64,000 nucleotides of DNA, from the NCBI RefSeq assembly GCF_933775445.1, contig NC_065876.1, positions 1,612,001 to 1,676,000 of the forward strand. Direction: 5' to 3'. The position numbers were made by a program, and so were the translations under genes. Source of the DNA: Argentina anserina (lineage: Eukaryota > Streptophyta > Magnoliopsida > Rosales > Rosaceae). The notes beneath the pieces are model-generated. The model worked only from the letters and a program-made list of their open reading frames with translations, was not told the DNA's origin and did no database searches. Positions 11,839 through 23,507 of the stretch are shown piece after piece. Each line of letters starts with the position of its first letter. Position 1 is the stretch's first letter.

Positions 11839-13773
11839 ATGACCACGGCGGAGCATATTTTCTCTTCTTTGCTAACCAAATGCGACACTCTCAACTCCGT
11901 CAAGCATTTGCACGCCTTTGTTCACAAGGCCGGCCTCGACACGGAGCCGTTACTTATCGGAAAGCTCCTCCTTCACTGCGCCGTCACAATCCCTCACGCC
12001 GCGCTCGACTACGCCCGCGGCGTCCTCCTTCATTTCCCCAACCCGGATGCCTTCATGTACAACACCCTCATCCGCGGCCTCGCCGACTCCCGAGACCCGC
12101 GCAGTGCGCTTCTCCTGTTGCGCGAAATGCGCCGCGGGTCGGACGCTTCGCCTGACAGCTTCACTTTCGCCTTCGCGCTCAAGGCGGCGGCGAATTGCCG
12201 GTCGCTGCGGGGAGGGATGCAGCTGCACTGTCAAGCTTTGGTTCGTCAATTTCGTTCGCATCTTTTTGTTGGGACGACTTTGGTGAGTATGTATGGTGAA
12301 TGCGGGCGCGTTGGTTATGCGCGGAAGGTGTTCGATGAAATGCCCGAGCCGAATGTCGTCGCGTGGAATGCGGTGCTCACGGCGTGTTTTAGGTGTGGAG
12401 ATGTGGAGGGTGCGGAGGAAGTGTTTGGTTCGATGCCTTTGAGGGATTTGACGTCGTGGAATATCGTGCTTGCGGGGTACGTGAAGGCGGGTGAGCTTCA
12501 GCTGGCGAGGGAGGCGTTTTGGAGGATGCCGGTGAGGGATGATGTGTCTTGGAGTACTATGATTGTAGCGTTTGCTCAGAGCGGTTGTTTTGATGAGGCG
12601 TTTGGGTTTTTCAGGGAGCTGCAGCGGAAGGGGGTTGGGGCGAATGAGGCAAGCTTGACTGGGGTGCTGTCTGCGTGCGCGCAGGCTGGAGCGGTTGAGT
12701 TTGGTAGAATTTTACATGGTTTGGTGGAGAAGGGTGGATTCCTTTCGATGATTTCGGTTAATAATGCACTCTTGGATATGTACTCTAAGTCTGGAAATGT
12801 AGAGATGGCTCGGTTGGTCTTTGAAAGAATGCCGGAGAGGAAGAGTGTTGTTTCTTGGACTTCAATGATAGCCGCACTTGCAATGCATGGTTATGGTAAA
12901 GAAGCAATACAAGTTTTCCGTAAGATGGAAGCGTCTGGAGTCAGGCCTGATGGTATCACATTCATTTCAGTTTTGTATGCTTGTAGTCATGCTGGGTTGG
13001 TTAATGAAGGATGCGACTATTTTTCTAAGATGAAAGAAAAGTGTGGTATAGAACCAACTATAGAGCATTACGGTTGCATGGTAGACCTATATGGTCGAGC
13101 TGGTGAACTGCAGAAAGCCTATGATTTTGTATGTCAGCTGCCAATATCACCGAATGCAATTATATGGCGAACTCTTCTCGGCGCTTGTAGCATTCACGGC
13201 AATGTTGAGTTGGCAGAACATGTTAAGGAAATGCTCTGCAAACTCGACCCTGAGAATTCAGGCGACCATGTTCTTTTGTCAAATGTATATGCTGGTGCAG
13301 GGAAGTGGAGGGATGTTGCTGCTGTACGAAGATCAATGTCTGACCGGTACATCAAAAAATCTCCGGGTTGGAGTGTGATTGAAGTTGACAGGGTTATGTA
13401 TAGTTTTGTGGCCGGTGACATAACAAATAAGATAACAGAAGAAGCCTATGAGAAGTTGAGGGAGATAATGTTGAATCTTCGTTTTGCTGGAGGATATTTG
13501 CCGGAGGTTGGGAGTGTTTTGCATGACATTGAAACGGAGGACAAAGAAGATTCAGTGTTCATGCATAGTGAAAAACTTGCAGTTGCTTTTGGCCTGGCAA
13601 GATTGCCCGAGGGAAGGATGATAAGGATAGTGAAGAATTTGAGGGTTTGTAGAGACTGTCATACAGTGATGAAGCTGATCTCCAAGCTCTATAGATCGGA
13701 GATAGTGGTGAGAGATAGAAGCCGCTTCCATTCCTTCAAAGATGGCTCTTGTTCATGCAACGATTACTGGTGA
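11839..13773 (+). CDS. DYW-class PPR protein (At1g74630-like), probable organelle RNA editing factor
   Basis: A single uninterrupted frame of 644 residues. The N-terminal part (about 1-470) is made of alternating P, L and S PPR motifs, for example [29 protein letters not shown] and [21 protein letters not shown] and E+ motifs follow ([51 protein letters not shown]). A complete DYW domain ends the protein: the zinc-binding HSEKLA with later CRDCH, and the terminal [16 protein letters not shown] domains are the cytidine deaminases of C-to-U editing in plastids and mitochondria. Start: the ATG at 11839 matches the start of At1g74630 as I recall it (MTIAIHHCLSLL). The first 450 bases are strikingly GC-rich compared with the rest. 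A seven-codon upstream frame (11819-11842) overlaps the start by ATGA. Editing targets cannot be read from the sequence here. Confidence 0.93.
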   Translation: MTTAEHIFSSLLTKCDTLNSVKHLHAFVHKAGLDTEPLLIGKLLLHCAVTIPHAALDYARGVLLHFPNPDAFMYNTLIRGLADSRDPRSALLLLREMRRGSDASPDSFTFAFALKAAANCRSLRGGMQLHCQALVRQFRSHLFVGTTLVSMYGECGRVGYARKVFDEMPEPNVVAWNAVLTACFRCGDVEGAEEVFGSMPLRDLTSWNIVLAGYVKAGELQLAREAFWRMPVRDDVSWSTMIVAFAQSGCFDEAFGFFRELQRKGVGANEASLTGVLSACAQAGAVEFGRILHGLVEKGGFLSMISVNNALLDMYSKSGNVEMARLVFERMPERKSVVSWTSMIAALAMHGYGKEAIQVFRKMEASGVRPDGITFISVLYACSHAGLVNEGCDYFSKMKEKCGIEPTIEHYGCMVDLYGRAGELQKAYDFVCQLPISPNAIIWRTLLGACSIHGNVELAEHVKEMLCKLDPENSGDHVLLSNVYAGAGKWRDVAAVRRSMSDRYIKKSPGWSVIEVDRVMYSFVAGDITNKITEEAYEKLREIMLNLRFAGGYLPEVGSVLHDIETEDKEDSVFMHSEKLAVAFGLARLPEGRMIRIVKNLRVCRDCHTVMKLISKLYRSEIVVRDRSRFHSFKDGSCSCNDYW

Positions 13774-14157
13774 CTGGGACTACAAATCACTTGAACTAGT
13801 ATAGCTTCAGTAAATTAAGGGAGCACAGAAAAATACTTGTCTTAGCAGGAACATACTGGTTCTCAAACCCAGAGACAAAGGATGTCTGGATGGGTGATGA
13901 GGAAAATTCAAATTTACCTTTTTACTTTTTACCATTGGGTAAATGCATTTACGAAAGACATGATATGGAAGGTCAACAAACTATGAGCATTTAGTTTGAC
14001 TGATAATGCTGTAACTACTGGGGACACAAACTCATCTGGTTCTCAAAATCTCAGCAGAAAAATCTCAGTAACTAACTACTGGTCGGCATCTTCAGTTCCT
14101 CCACAACTCCAAGCTCACAAAGACCCTGATACGATTATCTCTCTCCATTTCTGCACC
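13774..14157. other. Spacer between the DYW PPR and alpha/beta-hydrolase genes
   Basis: A 384-bp spacer between two same-strand genes. It must hold the PPR 3'UTR and the hydrolase promoter and leader; no clear motif is seen. Confidence 0.3.
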
Positions 14158-16638
14158 ATGTCCATGGCGTTCTCTGCTGCCTTCTACACATGTTCACGAC
14201 CTTCCCTAATTCTTTCCTGCAGAATCCGTCAACCCAATTTGTCTCAGGCTGCTGGCTTCCACAGAACCCTAACGGTTAGGGCTTCAACCACTTTGGACTA
14301 CTCCAAGCTCTCTGTGGATGATAAATCCACAGCTCCTTCAAAGGTCAGAGACCCAATTGCTCCTTTTCTTACTTCTAATTCTGGAAATGCCATCTTTTTT
14401 TCAATTCACAAGTATTTGTTATTCATTCTGCATATGGATTTAATCGATTTATAGGTTAGGTTTTGATTGTGGCTTCTATATCCTTATGCAAGTTTAATGA
14501 ATGTATTAGAGAATTGAGATAATTGAATGAAATTATCTGTGATTTAGGGAGAAATCATCAAGACTAAGCAATTAGATGATACCCAAAACGGAAGCAAATT
14601 TGTCGCCCACCTCTATCATGCCCACCATCCTAAGTAAATAACAAGTGTCATTTTTCTTAACAATTTTATAATTATAGTATTGTAAAAGACACTTGACATT
14701 TATTTAGGGTGGTGGGCATGGGGTGGGCATGATAGGGGTGGGCGACAAATTTGTTTTCACCCAAAACCCAAATTTCAAATAGCAAGATGAGACATAACAA
14801 ATAGTCAAATACAAGTTACATATCATATAAGATTCTGTAAAATCTAATTGATGTCTGTCTTGTCTGAATACCTTGTTTATTAGTAAAATTAACCAAATTT
14901 GACTCATGGCGAAGTTACTATGTAAGTGCAACAACTGGAAACTGTAATTATAAATTGCATGGGCATAGGGGATTGATGTGTAAACTGTAAAGAGATGCTC
15001 TGATGTAAAAAAAATTGACAATTTCTTACATGTTTGTTGCCTTGCCTCACAAATGAATTATGGTAGTTTTGTTGCAGACCAATAATTGGCAATGGAATTT
15101 CAAGGATAATTCTATTAACATATACTATGAGGAGTATACAAAGGAGAGAGAGGGTCCTTGTAAGAATATCCTTATGATACCAACGATTTCTGATGTTAGC
15201 ACAGTTGAAGAATGGAGATCAGTAGCAAGTAATATTGTTCAGCAAGTTGGTGATGTTAATTGGCGAGCCACTATAGTTGATTGGCCTGGTCTAGGTTACT
15301 CCGATAGGCCAAAGATGGATTACACAGCTGATGTCATGGAGAAATTTCTGGTCGACTTCATAAATTCGCCCAATGGTCCTCTAAGTGGCTCAGGTTGATG
15401 ATCAACTACTTGTGTTTGGTAGATCATCAATTACTATACTACTATCATTTAATCTGCATTCTATGTTCTATATCCTTTTTGCTACAAGTATAATAGCACT
15501 GTTCTTTGAGCATTCATATGTTTGCTTCTTAAGTATGCGTAGTTACTTGAAAGATGAAACTGTCTATAAGCTTCCCTTCCTCATCAAGTGGTGGATACAA
15601 ATATATAAAATGAATAAATCTAGAGGATCTTTGTTTATTCTATGGAATTTATCTTTTAATGTAATGAAGCTATGCTATTGCTTCTGTCTGAAACTTTTTG
15701 AATACGAGGTTTTTTCTTTTTTCTTCATATATATATATATATGAAGTGCACTTGCTATTGCTAATACTTTGCTATGATCCAGAAAATGATCTTGTGGTAT
15801 TTGGAGGAGGACATGCTGCCACTTTAACCATCCGTGCTGCAAAGCGGGGTGCAGTAAAACCTAAAGCGATAGCTGCTGTTGCACCCACCTGGGCAGGTCC
15901 CCTTCCTATTGTGTTTGGTCGAGATTCTAGCATGGAAACGAGGTATGTAACTGAAAATGTCGATACTGAATGAAAACTTCGCCATTTGTTGGTAATTGGG
16001 AACCCAATTTGAAAATATTATTCTGCAGGAGATTAGAGAAAGATCAATTAATGCATACAATACATGTTGCTGTTCGTAGACACACACAATGATCCATGCC
16101 TAATTCCTTTGCTTGTATCTGTCACATGAATCTGATTGATTACTCCGAATTGTTCATAACCAATAGGTATGGACTGCTTAGAGGCACCATAAGAGCCCCT
16201 GCTTTAGGCTGGATGATGTATAACATGCTTGTCAGCAATGAGAAATCAATTGCATCTCAGTACAAATCACACGTCTATTCAAATGCTGACAATGTGACGC
16301 CTGGAATCATTGAAAGTAGATATGCCCTAACTAAAAGGAAAGGTGCTCGATATGCCCCTGCTGCTTTCTTGACCGGTCTACTTGATGCTGTACAATCTAG
16401 AGAGGAATTTCTTCAACTCTTTGCTGATATGGGTGACAAAAAGATACCTGTTGTTGTTGTGTCCACTAAAGGATCTCCAAAGAGGTCAAAAGCAGAGATG
16501 GAGGCTCTCAGGGAAGCCAAGGGAGTGAGTAAGTTTGTTGAGGTGCCAGGCGCTCTTCTTCCGCAAGAGGAGTATCCTGCTATTGTTGCAGAGGAGCTTT
16601 ACGAGTTCTTGCAAGAAGTCATGGAATCCAAACATTAG
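14158..16638 (+). CDS. Plastid-type alpha/beta-hydrolase fold protein (At1g74640-like)
   Basis: Four exons, 14158-14343, 15078-15393, 15783-15942 and 16167-16638, join in frame to 377 residues. The first about 50 residues are rich in Ser, Arg and Leu with few acids (SLILSCRIRQ, TLTVRASTT), like a plastid transit peptide. The body has the alpha/beta-hydrolase signature DWPGLGYSDRP. The strand-turn-helix where such enzymes keep the nucleophile serine reads VVFGGGHAATL (about residues 172-182), with no Ser, Cys or Asp in the elbow, so it may not be a classical hydrolase. It then runs APTWAGPLPIVFGRD, YGLLRGTIRAP, GWMMYNMLVSNEK and LTKRKGARYAPAAFLTGLLD, all as I recall them in At1g74640. The donor of exon 3 (ACGAG|GTATG) and the start of exon 4 (G|TATGGA) rebuild RYG. 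Intron 1 hosts a Mutator-type MITE. No substrate can be proposed. Confidence 0.9.
14590..14758. mobile_element. Mutator-type MITE in intron 1 of the alpha/beta-hydrolase gene
   Basis: A 169-bp foldback element with inverted ends (GGAAGCAAATTTGTCGCCC against GAAAACAAATTTGTCGCCC read inward from the right). It is flanked by perfect 9-bp duplications ACCCAAAAC (14581-14589 and 14759-14767), the hallmark of Mutator-like transposition. The middle contains AAAAGACACTTGACA, echoed by the element at 56434. Confidence 0.8.
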
Positions 16639-17127
16639 AGTTTATTTTGCTTTGTCGGATATATAGGTTTGCTTATACAGTTTTCTGATCAGAAAAGTTG
16701 CAGTACTGCAGCATGTGACTCTATGCTCCTAGGAATTGCATACAAGTGTTCATCCAAGCATTTATCTCTATCATTTTGCTGATACAATGATAGTCTTGTT
16801 CGAATTTATACACTTTTCAGCTTTTGCACCTCTTACAAATCCAGAATCCTCATTTGTGTTTTTAGAAATCATGATTACTTGTTCCCGTGTTTGGAGCTAG
16901 CCTAATTGGTGAGACCATAAAAGATGTGATTCGGCTGAGGCTAATTAGAGTTTTGAGGCCCGGTGTGACAATTAAACAAAGGTTTCGGACCGTATTTTCT
17001 TTGAGAATCACGACGATTGAAAATTGATCATAATCTTGAACAATATAAATCTCATGGAAAAGATTACAACCATTTATACTCGAGATAATAGAGTGAATTA
17101 CAAAACCAAAATATTGGTGAACAATAT
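16639..17127. other. 3' flank of the alpha/beta-hydrolase gene
   Basis: AT-rich; presumably 3'UTR then spacer. No gene or clear repeat seen. Confidence 0.3.
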
Positions 17128-17135
17128 GGTAGCTT

Positions 17136-17730
17136 TAGGGATGACAATATTACCCATCGGATAGGGTATTCACATGTATTTGACCCTAATAGGGCAGTAT
17201 AATGGGTAAAAACGAAGAATGGATATGGAGATCCCCTATATTCGAAATATGGAATCGGGTAACAGGCGTGGATGGTATTTTGATCCCCATCTTCATCCCC
17301 ACCCAATAAAAATAAAATATATATTATATATGTTTCAATATTATTTAATTAATTAATATTTATGTAGATAAAAAATTTTTTATAGTTATTATTTTATTTT
17401 GAACTATACTTGTATTGGTTTAAGTTGGATTAATGTAAAAAAAACTAATTTCATCATGATATTAATTAAAATATCATTTTATCATGATATTGGTTTATAG
17501 TTTTCATTTTAGATTTTTACGTTTTTCTATACTTCATATGAATTTTTATATAATATAACAAAATGTCATTAACGAGTATTGAGGCGGGTATGAGAAACGG
17601 ATCCCTAGCGGGTATGAGAACGGGAATACTCATTACTTTCTAATGAGGATTGGAGCGGGTACGTAATTGAAATTGAATATGAGTATGGTATTTTAATATC
17701 CTGATCCTACCATGGCCATTGCCATCCCTA
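17136..17730. mobile_element. hAT-type MITE, TAGGGATGRCAAT ends
   Basis: A 595-bp element. The left end TAGGGATGACAAT and the inverse of the right end (TAGGGATGGCAAT) differ at one base. Flanks GGTAGCTT (17128-17135) and GGTAGCTG (17731-17738) are an 8-bp duplication with one mismatch. The inside has repeated GGGTATGAGAA and ACCC/GGGT blocks but no coding capacity. Confidence 0.82.
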
Positions 17731-17738
17731 GGTAGCTG

Positions 17739-18966
17739 AAGATTTGTTTGTTCTCTGATTTAGTTACGTTAAACATGTTAAAAGTCTGATCCACCACTCA
17801 GATATTAAAAAGATAAAATCTTATGAATATAGAAATAATAATTGCTTCTTGTTTCTCACTAATCAGACAAGAGTTAATGATAAAGATATTAGAGATCAAG
17901 CAAGCGATATACCCACAGAAAATAGATCGATAGTAGGAGAAAGATTTTGACCTGCATTCAAACCTAAACAGAGTTGCCCACATTGAACGAATCTGTCGGC
18001 TTGAGCAACTCCGATCCCTTGGGGTTCTCATTGCAGAGTCATTTCATTATCTCTCATTACAACTCAGAACTTGGTTGAACAACTAGACGAAAGGGACAGA
18101 CAAACGAGCGGGTCTCTTGTTGGACCCCGGCCTTCTCAAATTCTACGTTATATTGAATGACAACGTAATCGATCGCTAGCCAACGATGAACAGTAGGTTA
18201 TTGGAGACCCCTTATTGAATCTAAGCGCCTTACTAAGCTGCAAAATACTTAGTCTCAAATTCACAAAGAGAAATTCCTGAACGGATCAATCGAAGGTGGC
18301 AATACTGTTCGTAGTCATATATACGTGTAGCTGCAGTGCCAATAAATCTAGAGGCAAACTTAACAAACTCTGTACCCGGTTCACAGTTTAATTGTTCAGT
18401 TTGAAGTTTGAACCGTATAAATCCAACAGAAGATGGAAGAAAGCTAATGCAGCTTTCTAATTACATCTTTTGGCTTTGTGTGTAGATTCACTATATATAA
18501 ACATAAAAACATAATGGCTTGAATTTGGTTTCATCCGTCCATGTGGCTCTGCATATTTCTTTGTCTGCATCATCAAGAAACCAAACTCAATCAATAATCC
18601 AGGCACCGGTATCAACGATGATCATTATCTCGAATAATTTTCCGATACGGAATGGTCACGGCTTAGAGTTTGTACGTACGTACGAGTCAATTTCTGAGTC
18701 TTGATTCAGTCCTGCTTATGTATGAAATGCATGTATACGATCAATGTACACAGATATTTAATCATCATTGATCTATTCGTAGTGGCGGCCGGTAGAGCTA
18801 TATATACATAGATCGATAAGCATGCATCAGATTACGTATGGATGGCGCGCGATGATAATTACTCGCTAGTTAATTAATCAGCTGCATCCCAGTTTACCCC
18901 GTTACTCACATCAAAGTTTCAAACAACTCAAATTAGACTCCCTCCTGGTCTTAATAGATTTTATCA
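17739..18966. other. Intergenic, no feature recognised
   Basis: AT-rich spacer between two MITEs. The open frames inside are short and resemble nothing I know. Confidence 0.25.
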
Positions 18967-18974
18967 TCTGGTGA

Positions 18975-19185
18975 CATTGGCGGACCCAGCTATGGGCAAG
19001 TGTGAGCATATGCAGTTATGCACCCACTGAATTTTGTGTTTAGTTGAGAAAACTGGTGATCTAGTAGCTGTCATGCTAATTTTTAACCTAAACATTAACA
19101 TATAAAGCCCCCACTGCAGCTTAATTAGAATCAAGATGATATGACATTATGCCCCCACAGAACTAAACTCCTCAATCCGCCACTG
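18975..19185. mobile_element. hAT-type MITE, CATTGGCGGACC ends
   Basis: A 211-bp element with left end CATTGGCGGACC and inverted right end CAGTGGCGGATT. It is bounded by perfect 8-bp target duplications TCTGGTGA (18967-18974 and 19186-19193). Same end family as the elements at 7379, 21442 and 37927. Confidence 0.85.
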
Positions 19186-19869
19186 TCTGGTGATCAAATT
19201 ATTATAAATCTAAATAAAGTTTACTTAATTGAAGTAAATTTTCAGCATAAAATTAACATATATGTCGAGGCAAGCGGAATATCGATTTGTTATGTTGATA
19301 GAGTAAATGATGCACATTGCACAATCCAAATCCGGGTTCAATTTTAATCCCAACCAAATCTGGGAGCGTCGATCTCTTTGCTTGACTTTGTCTGAATTTG
19401 CATGCAATGAAAGCAAATAGAGCTCAAACATCACATTTCTCTGTTAATAATTAAGATGATAGAATTAACTGTTTATATGTCGATCTTCAAGCTAGGTTGT
19501 CGCAATCACTTAATTTAAGTAGACTTTTTAGTAGTTATTAATTATGAATGGATAATAATCAATATATGATAACGACGTATTGACTAGCTTTCTTACACGC
19601 CCGTGTGTGCGTGTAAAATTGTCTTGTCTATGCATACAAATTCATGTACGACTTTCGCTCTCTCACATTTGTTTCTAGTCCATAAAAAAAATTATTTTCG
19701 TGATTCATTTTGGTAAATTGACAAACAGAATAAAAAATAATTTAGGAAGTTATTCAATTTTACTAGATTGTCCATACAATATGTTTCTATTTTATTAAAC
19801 CAGCCTTTTAAAATAAGGGTAATTGAGTAAATATGAATAGTGGTTGTTTCATAAGCCTTCTCTATACTA

Positions 19870-20368
19870 AGGCTGTCAATTTCGACATGACCCGATAACA
19901 CGACTCGAAACTCGCACGAAATAAAACGGGTTGAGCCTGCACGATTTAAAAGCGGGTCAACGGTGGATTAACTCGCCATGACCCATTTGATAAACGGGTC
20001 AACCATGGGTTAATCCTACTAACACGAAATGAACCCGCATGACACGATTAATATAAAATCAAAAAAAAATCTATATAAAATAAACATGTATATAACCCAT
20101 TTAAGAAAGTAGCATTATGTGTAATAAGGATTTAATACGTTTTAATCATTTTGAAAAAAATATAGGTAATACGATAAATTTGTTTGCTTTAAATCTTGAT
20201 TTAGTTGGTTATTTTATGCAAAATTAAATGATATATATTAAAGGGGTTAAATAAGTTGGAAATTGGTAACCCATTTAATAAGTAAGTTGAGTTTTAGTTT
20301 ATATTTTATAACACACAAAACACCTTGATTCGAAACGAACACAATCCGACACAACCCATTGTCAGCCT
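19870..20368. mobile_element. hAT-type MITE, AGGCTGTCAAT ends
   Basis: A 499-bp element; ends AGGCTGTCAAT and, inverted from the right, AGGCTGACAAT. The flanks CTATACTA (19862-19869) and ATATACTA (20369-20376) are an 8-bp duplication with one mismatch. Internal CGGGTCAA and GACCCATTTG blocks are typical of this widespread plant hAT group. Removing it rebuilds TCTCTATACTATAATAAAG, which resembles a Helitron 5' end. Confidence 0.82.
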
Positions 20369-20376
20369 ATATACTA

Positions 20377-21433
20377 TAATAAAGCAAATTGACTTTGTCA
20401 ACCAAAACGTGTGTGAAACTACATAAATACCCTTCCACTATATATTATTTTAAAATAAAATTATATAATTCAATGACAAGACGGTAAAAGGTAAAATCAG
20501 AATAGAAATAAAAAAAATTTCCTCTGCATATAACTTCCCGTATAACTGTCAACTTTCTCTACACACACGTAATGGTTGGTGGTTGCTGGTTTGCTTAATT
20601 AATACTAGACACAAACACACCCGTTGTGTGTATAACTACATAGGGTGATTATTTAGAGATATGGATGGTTACTTGGAGATATATATAGGTGGAAATTGTT
20701 AAGATATTTCTTATTTTGAATTATCTTTTTATTTTAAGTTACTATTATATCTCTTCTTATTTTATGAATATTAATCTTTCTTATTCTTTCAAGATTAAAT
20801 AATACATTTTTTTTAAGAATTGGCTGCTAAGCCCTCTTTAACTATTAGAGTATCGATTAATTAATAATATGATGATGATTACTCGAGTACCAAGGATCTA
20901 ACCATGATATATGAGTCCGGTTGATATGAGTTGGCAACTACATTGACTATAGTGCACTCGATCTAATTAATGTCCACAAATCTAGTTTACACTACATTGA
21001 TAACATACTATCGATCTCGAATAAGGTCGAAATCATTTAGATGAGACCCCAGTCGGTCACGTTACATGAATTTGATCCAGTCATAATATTCGCCATGCTA
21101 ATAATCTAAAAAAAGAAAGTATATGCACCATCAACTCATCAAGTAATAAAATCGATCAACATTCTTATATATATAACATTAATTATAACTCATCACACTC
21201 CAACTCTTTTCGTTCTTAAACATGTAGTTCACGCTGCACATTCCCAAAAAGGAAAAAACAGGTTAGTTTTTCCATGCACATTCTAAGATCAACAAGAATT
21301 CTATTTATTCAAATAGCTGTTAATGATCAGACCTTTTAGGGCCGAAATCATATTCAATGTCCAGTAGCCCAGGCCCATTATACTATATTTCTATCGCTAA
21401 TATCCTTGTTCAGTACACCTTAACATCATCTTG
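20377..21433. other. Helitron-like remnant and spacer
   Basis: The sequence right of the MITE (TAATAAAGCAAATTGACTTT) together with the bases left of it looks like the 5' end of a non-autonomous Helitron. I cannot place a confident 3' end (CTRRT after a hairpin). No coding sequence is seen. Confidence 0.3.
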
Positions 21434-21441
21434 GGTTTATG

Positions 21442-22043
21442 CATGGGCGGATCTTGTTACAAGCTTAGGGATGCTCAAACATTCTCAAGTCAATTAGAAA
21501 GACAAAAAAAAATTGGTATTAATTTTTCTTAATTAGGACTAGCATTCCCTATTTTCTCTCACACTCAATCCCTCCACCAACACTTATACATACACACACC
21601 CACACCCAATTCCCCCCACACCAACATCTATAATTTACACAGACCACCAATTTTTTTTTATCTCTTGTGTCTTCTTCTCCTTTCTTTTTTTTCTATAAAA
21701 TTAAATCTCTAACCCTAAAAACTAAAGCCTAATTCTTAAGTTACAGTGATTAACTTCGCGGCCTCCACTCCTCTAGTGAGCACTGGATGTCATGATTGAA
21801 TTTGAGATTTTCCCATTTGGGATTTCTGGCTTTCTACGTTTGTTTTTCATCCACCCTCGGTTACATATGTTTGGAGGTATTTTGATGCAGATAATGTAAA
21901 ACAATCAGTCAAAAGTGAATCACATAGTATTTTGAGTACATTGTCAAAAAAAAATTTTTTCCTTCGGCCAAATTTCAAATCCTCCATAGATTACAATTCT
22001 AGATCAAGCATCCCATAAAACGTCCGTCCAAGATCCGCCACTG
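21442..22043. mobile_element. hAT-type MITE, CATGGGCGGATCTTG ends
   Basis: A 602-bp element; left end CATGGGCGGATCTTG, inverted right end CAGTGGCGGATCTTG (two mismatches in 15). It is bounded by perfect 8-bp duplications GGTTTATG (21434-21441 and 22044-22051). The inside holds a CT-rich stretch and no open frame of note. Confidence 0.87.
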
Positions 22044-22773
22044 GGTTTATGTTTTTGTCGAAGGTCCGTGGTTTTGGTCGGAGGCAATGGTTGGGGACTT
22101 GGGGGTGATCCTGGTGCGGGAGCCAAAAATCCTAGTTGCTCTTGAATTAAGTATTCTTCAATTATGCATATCTGCATATCTCTAGGGAACTTAATTTTGT
22201 GTTATATATATATGCGTTTCCCACATACCTCTTTATATACCAGTAACTAGTCCTTTTGGCATCGGATTCGCGTCTAGCTCTATGTTTTTACTGTAACTTG
22301 TTTTTCATTATATGCTATGTGCAAGAGAATATCATTTCTGGTACGATTCACACGTATTTTTTTTGTTCACACGTATATTCCAAAAATGTAATTAAATCGG
22401 ATGAAGATCTGCATTAGCAGTATAGCTCATATACAACTCAAACGATTAAACCTATGCAACCAATTAGCTTTGCAGTATGTACAAGCAATTCTGGAAGAGT
22501 GGAAGACCGGAAGAAAATAGATCGTGAACCAAATTGCTAGACCTAGTCGATCAATATATGATGAGCTAGGTACGTGCGTATATTGATCTGATTTTCCTTG
22601 ATTGGATTTTGAAAGTTACTGGTGTGCATAATTAATTAGTTTAGTCAGATCATCATTGCTAAACGTAGTCTATGTTAGTCAAGAAATAAGTTTACCAGTG
22701 AAATTTGCAGTGTCTGTTTTATACTTGCTTCGGTGTATTCCTTCCTTATCCGGGAGGGATGTGAACAACCTTG

Positions 22774-22774
22774 C

Positions 22775-22834
<60 letters not shown>

Positions 22835-22852
22835 ATGTGTGTGTGTGTGTGA
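22774..22852. repeat. Compound (GT)n-(AT)n-(GT)n microsatellite
   Basis: About 8 GT units, then a long AT run, then a second GT run after ATCTATG. Likely highly variable in length. Confidence 0.9.
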
Positions 22853-23419
22853 CTTAGTCTAGGGTTTCCTTCAATGACGATCGAGAGGGCACGAGCAATT
22901 CATATTGAGAATTAGAATGGTGGATACTCATCATACCTTAATAGTTGTTAACTATTTGGTAAAATACACCAAGGATATCTATATATTAATCAATAACGTA
23001 TCGTCATTTTCTCCTAACCAAAAATATATATATATATTATAAGTACTATTTATTATGTGATCTCAACCGTTTCTATGAATTCCGTACGGTTGTGTATAAT
23101 TTTATTTGAAAATTTAGAAAAAATACCTATAAAATGTTTTGTTTTATACGTTCTATGAAAGATTTTGGTTATGAGATTGATGATTCAAACTGTATTTTAT
23201 TATAGGTGTAATAATGAAAACCTCACTTCTAATATAACAAAAATATGCTTTCAGTCATCATGATTGAAACAAGATGAGATGAGTACGTACGTATACGTAG
23301 CTACATATATAAAATGGTGGCATTCATTATCTAGTTATACGTGTCACTCTACAATATGAAGAGGATGGCCCTACCGAATAAAGAACGCTCATTATCTAGT
23401 TAAGTATGGAAAATTCGAG

Positions 23420-23507
23420 TATACATTTCACATCCGACGGTTGATATTATTTTGTGAGTGAGATTAAAAAAAATATTCGTTTTCAACCGTCGGATGTGAG
23501 ATGTATA
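23420..23507. repeat. Small foldback element (88 bp)
   Basis: The arms TATACATTTCACATCCGACG and, inverted, TATACATCTCACATCCGACG are about 25 bp long and nearly perfect, around a loop of about 38 bases. The outer TA bases would suit a TA target but are also part of the arms. Too small to assign to a superfamily. Confidence 0.6.

Noticed and set aside
13996..14157. Longer N-terminus of the alpha/beta-hydrolase by opening upstream
   Set aside because: The upstream frame has no ATG before 14158, and the transit-peptide-like start from 14158 is sufficient.
22656..22862. Open frame coding for alternating Ile-Tyr and Cys-Val
   Set aside because: It is the translation of a TA/GT microsatellite.
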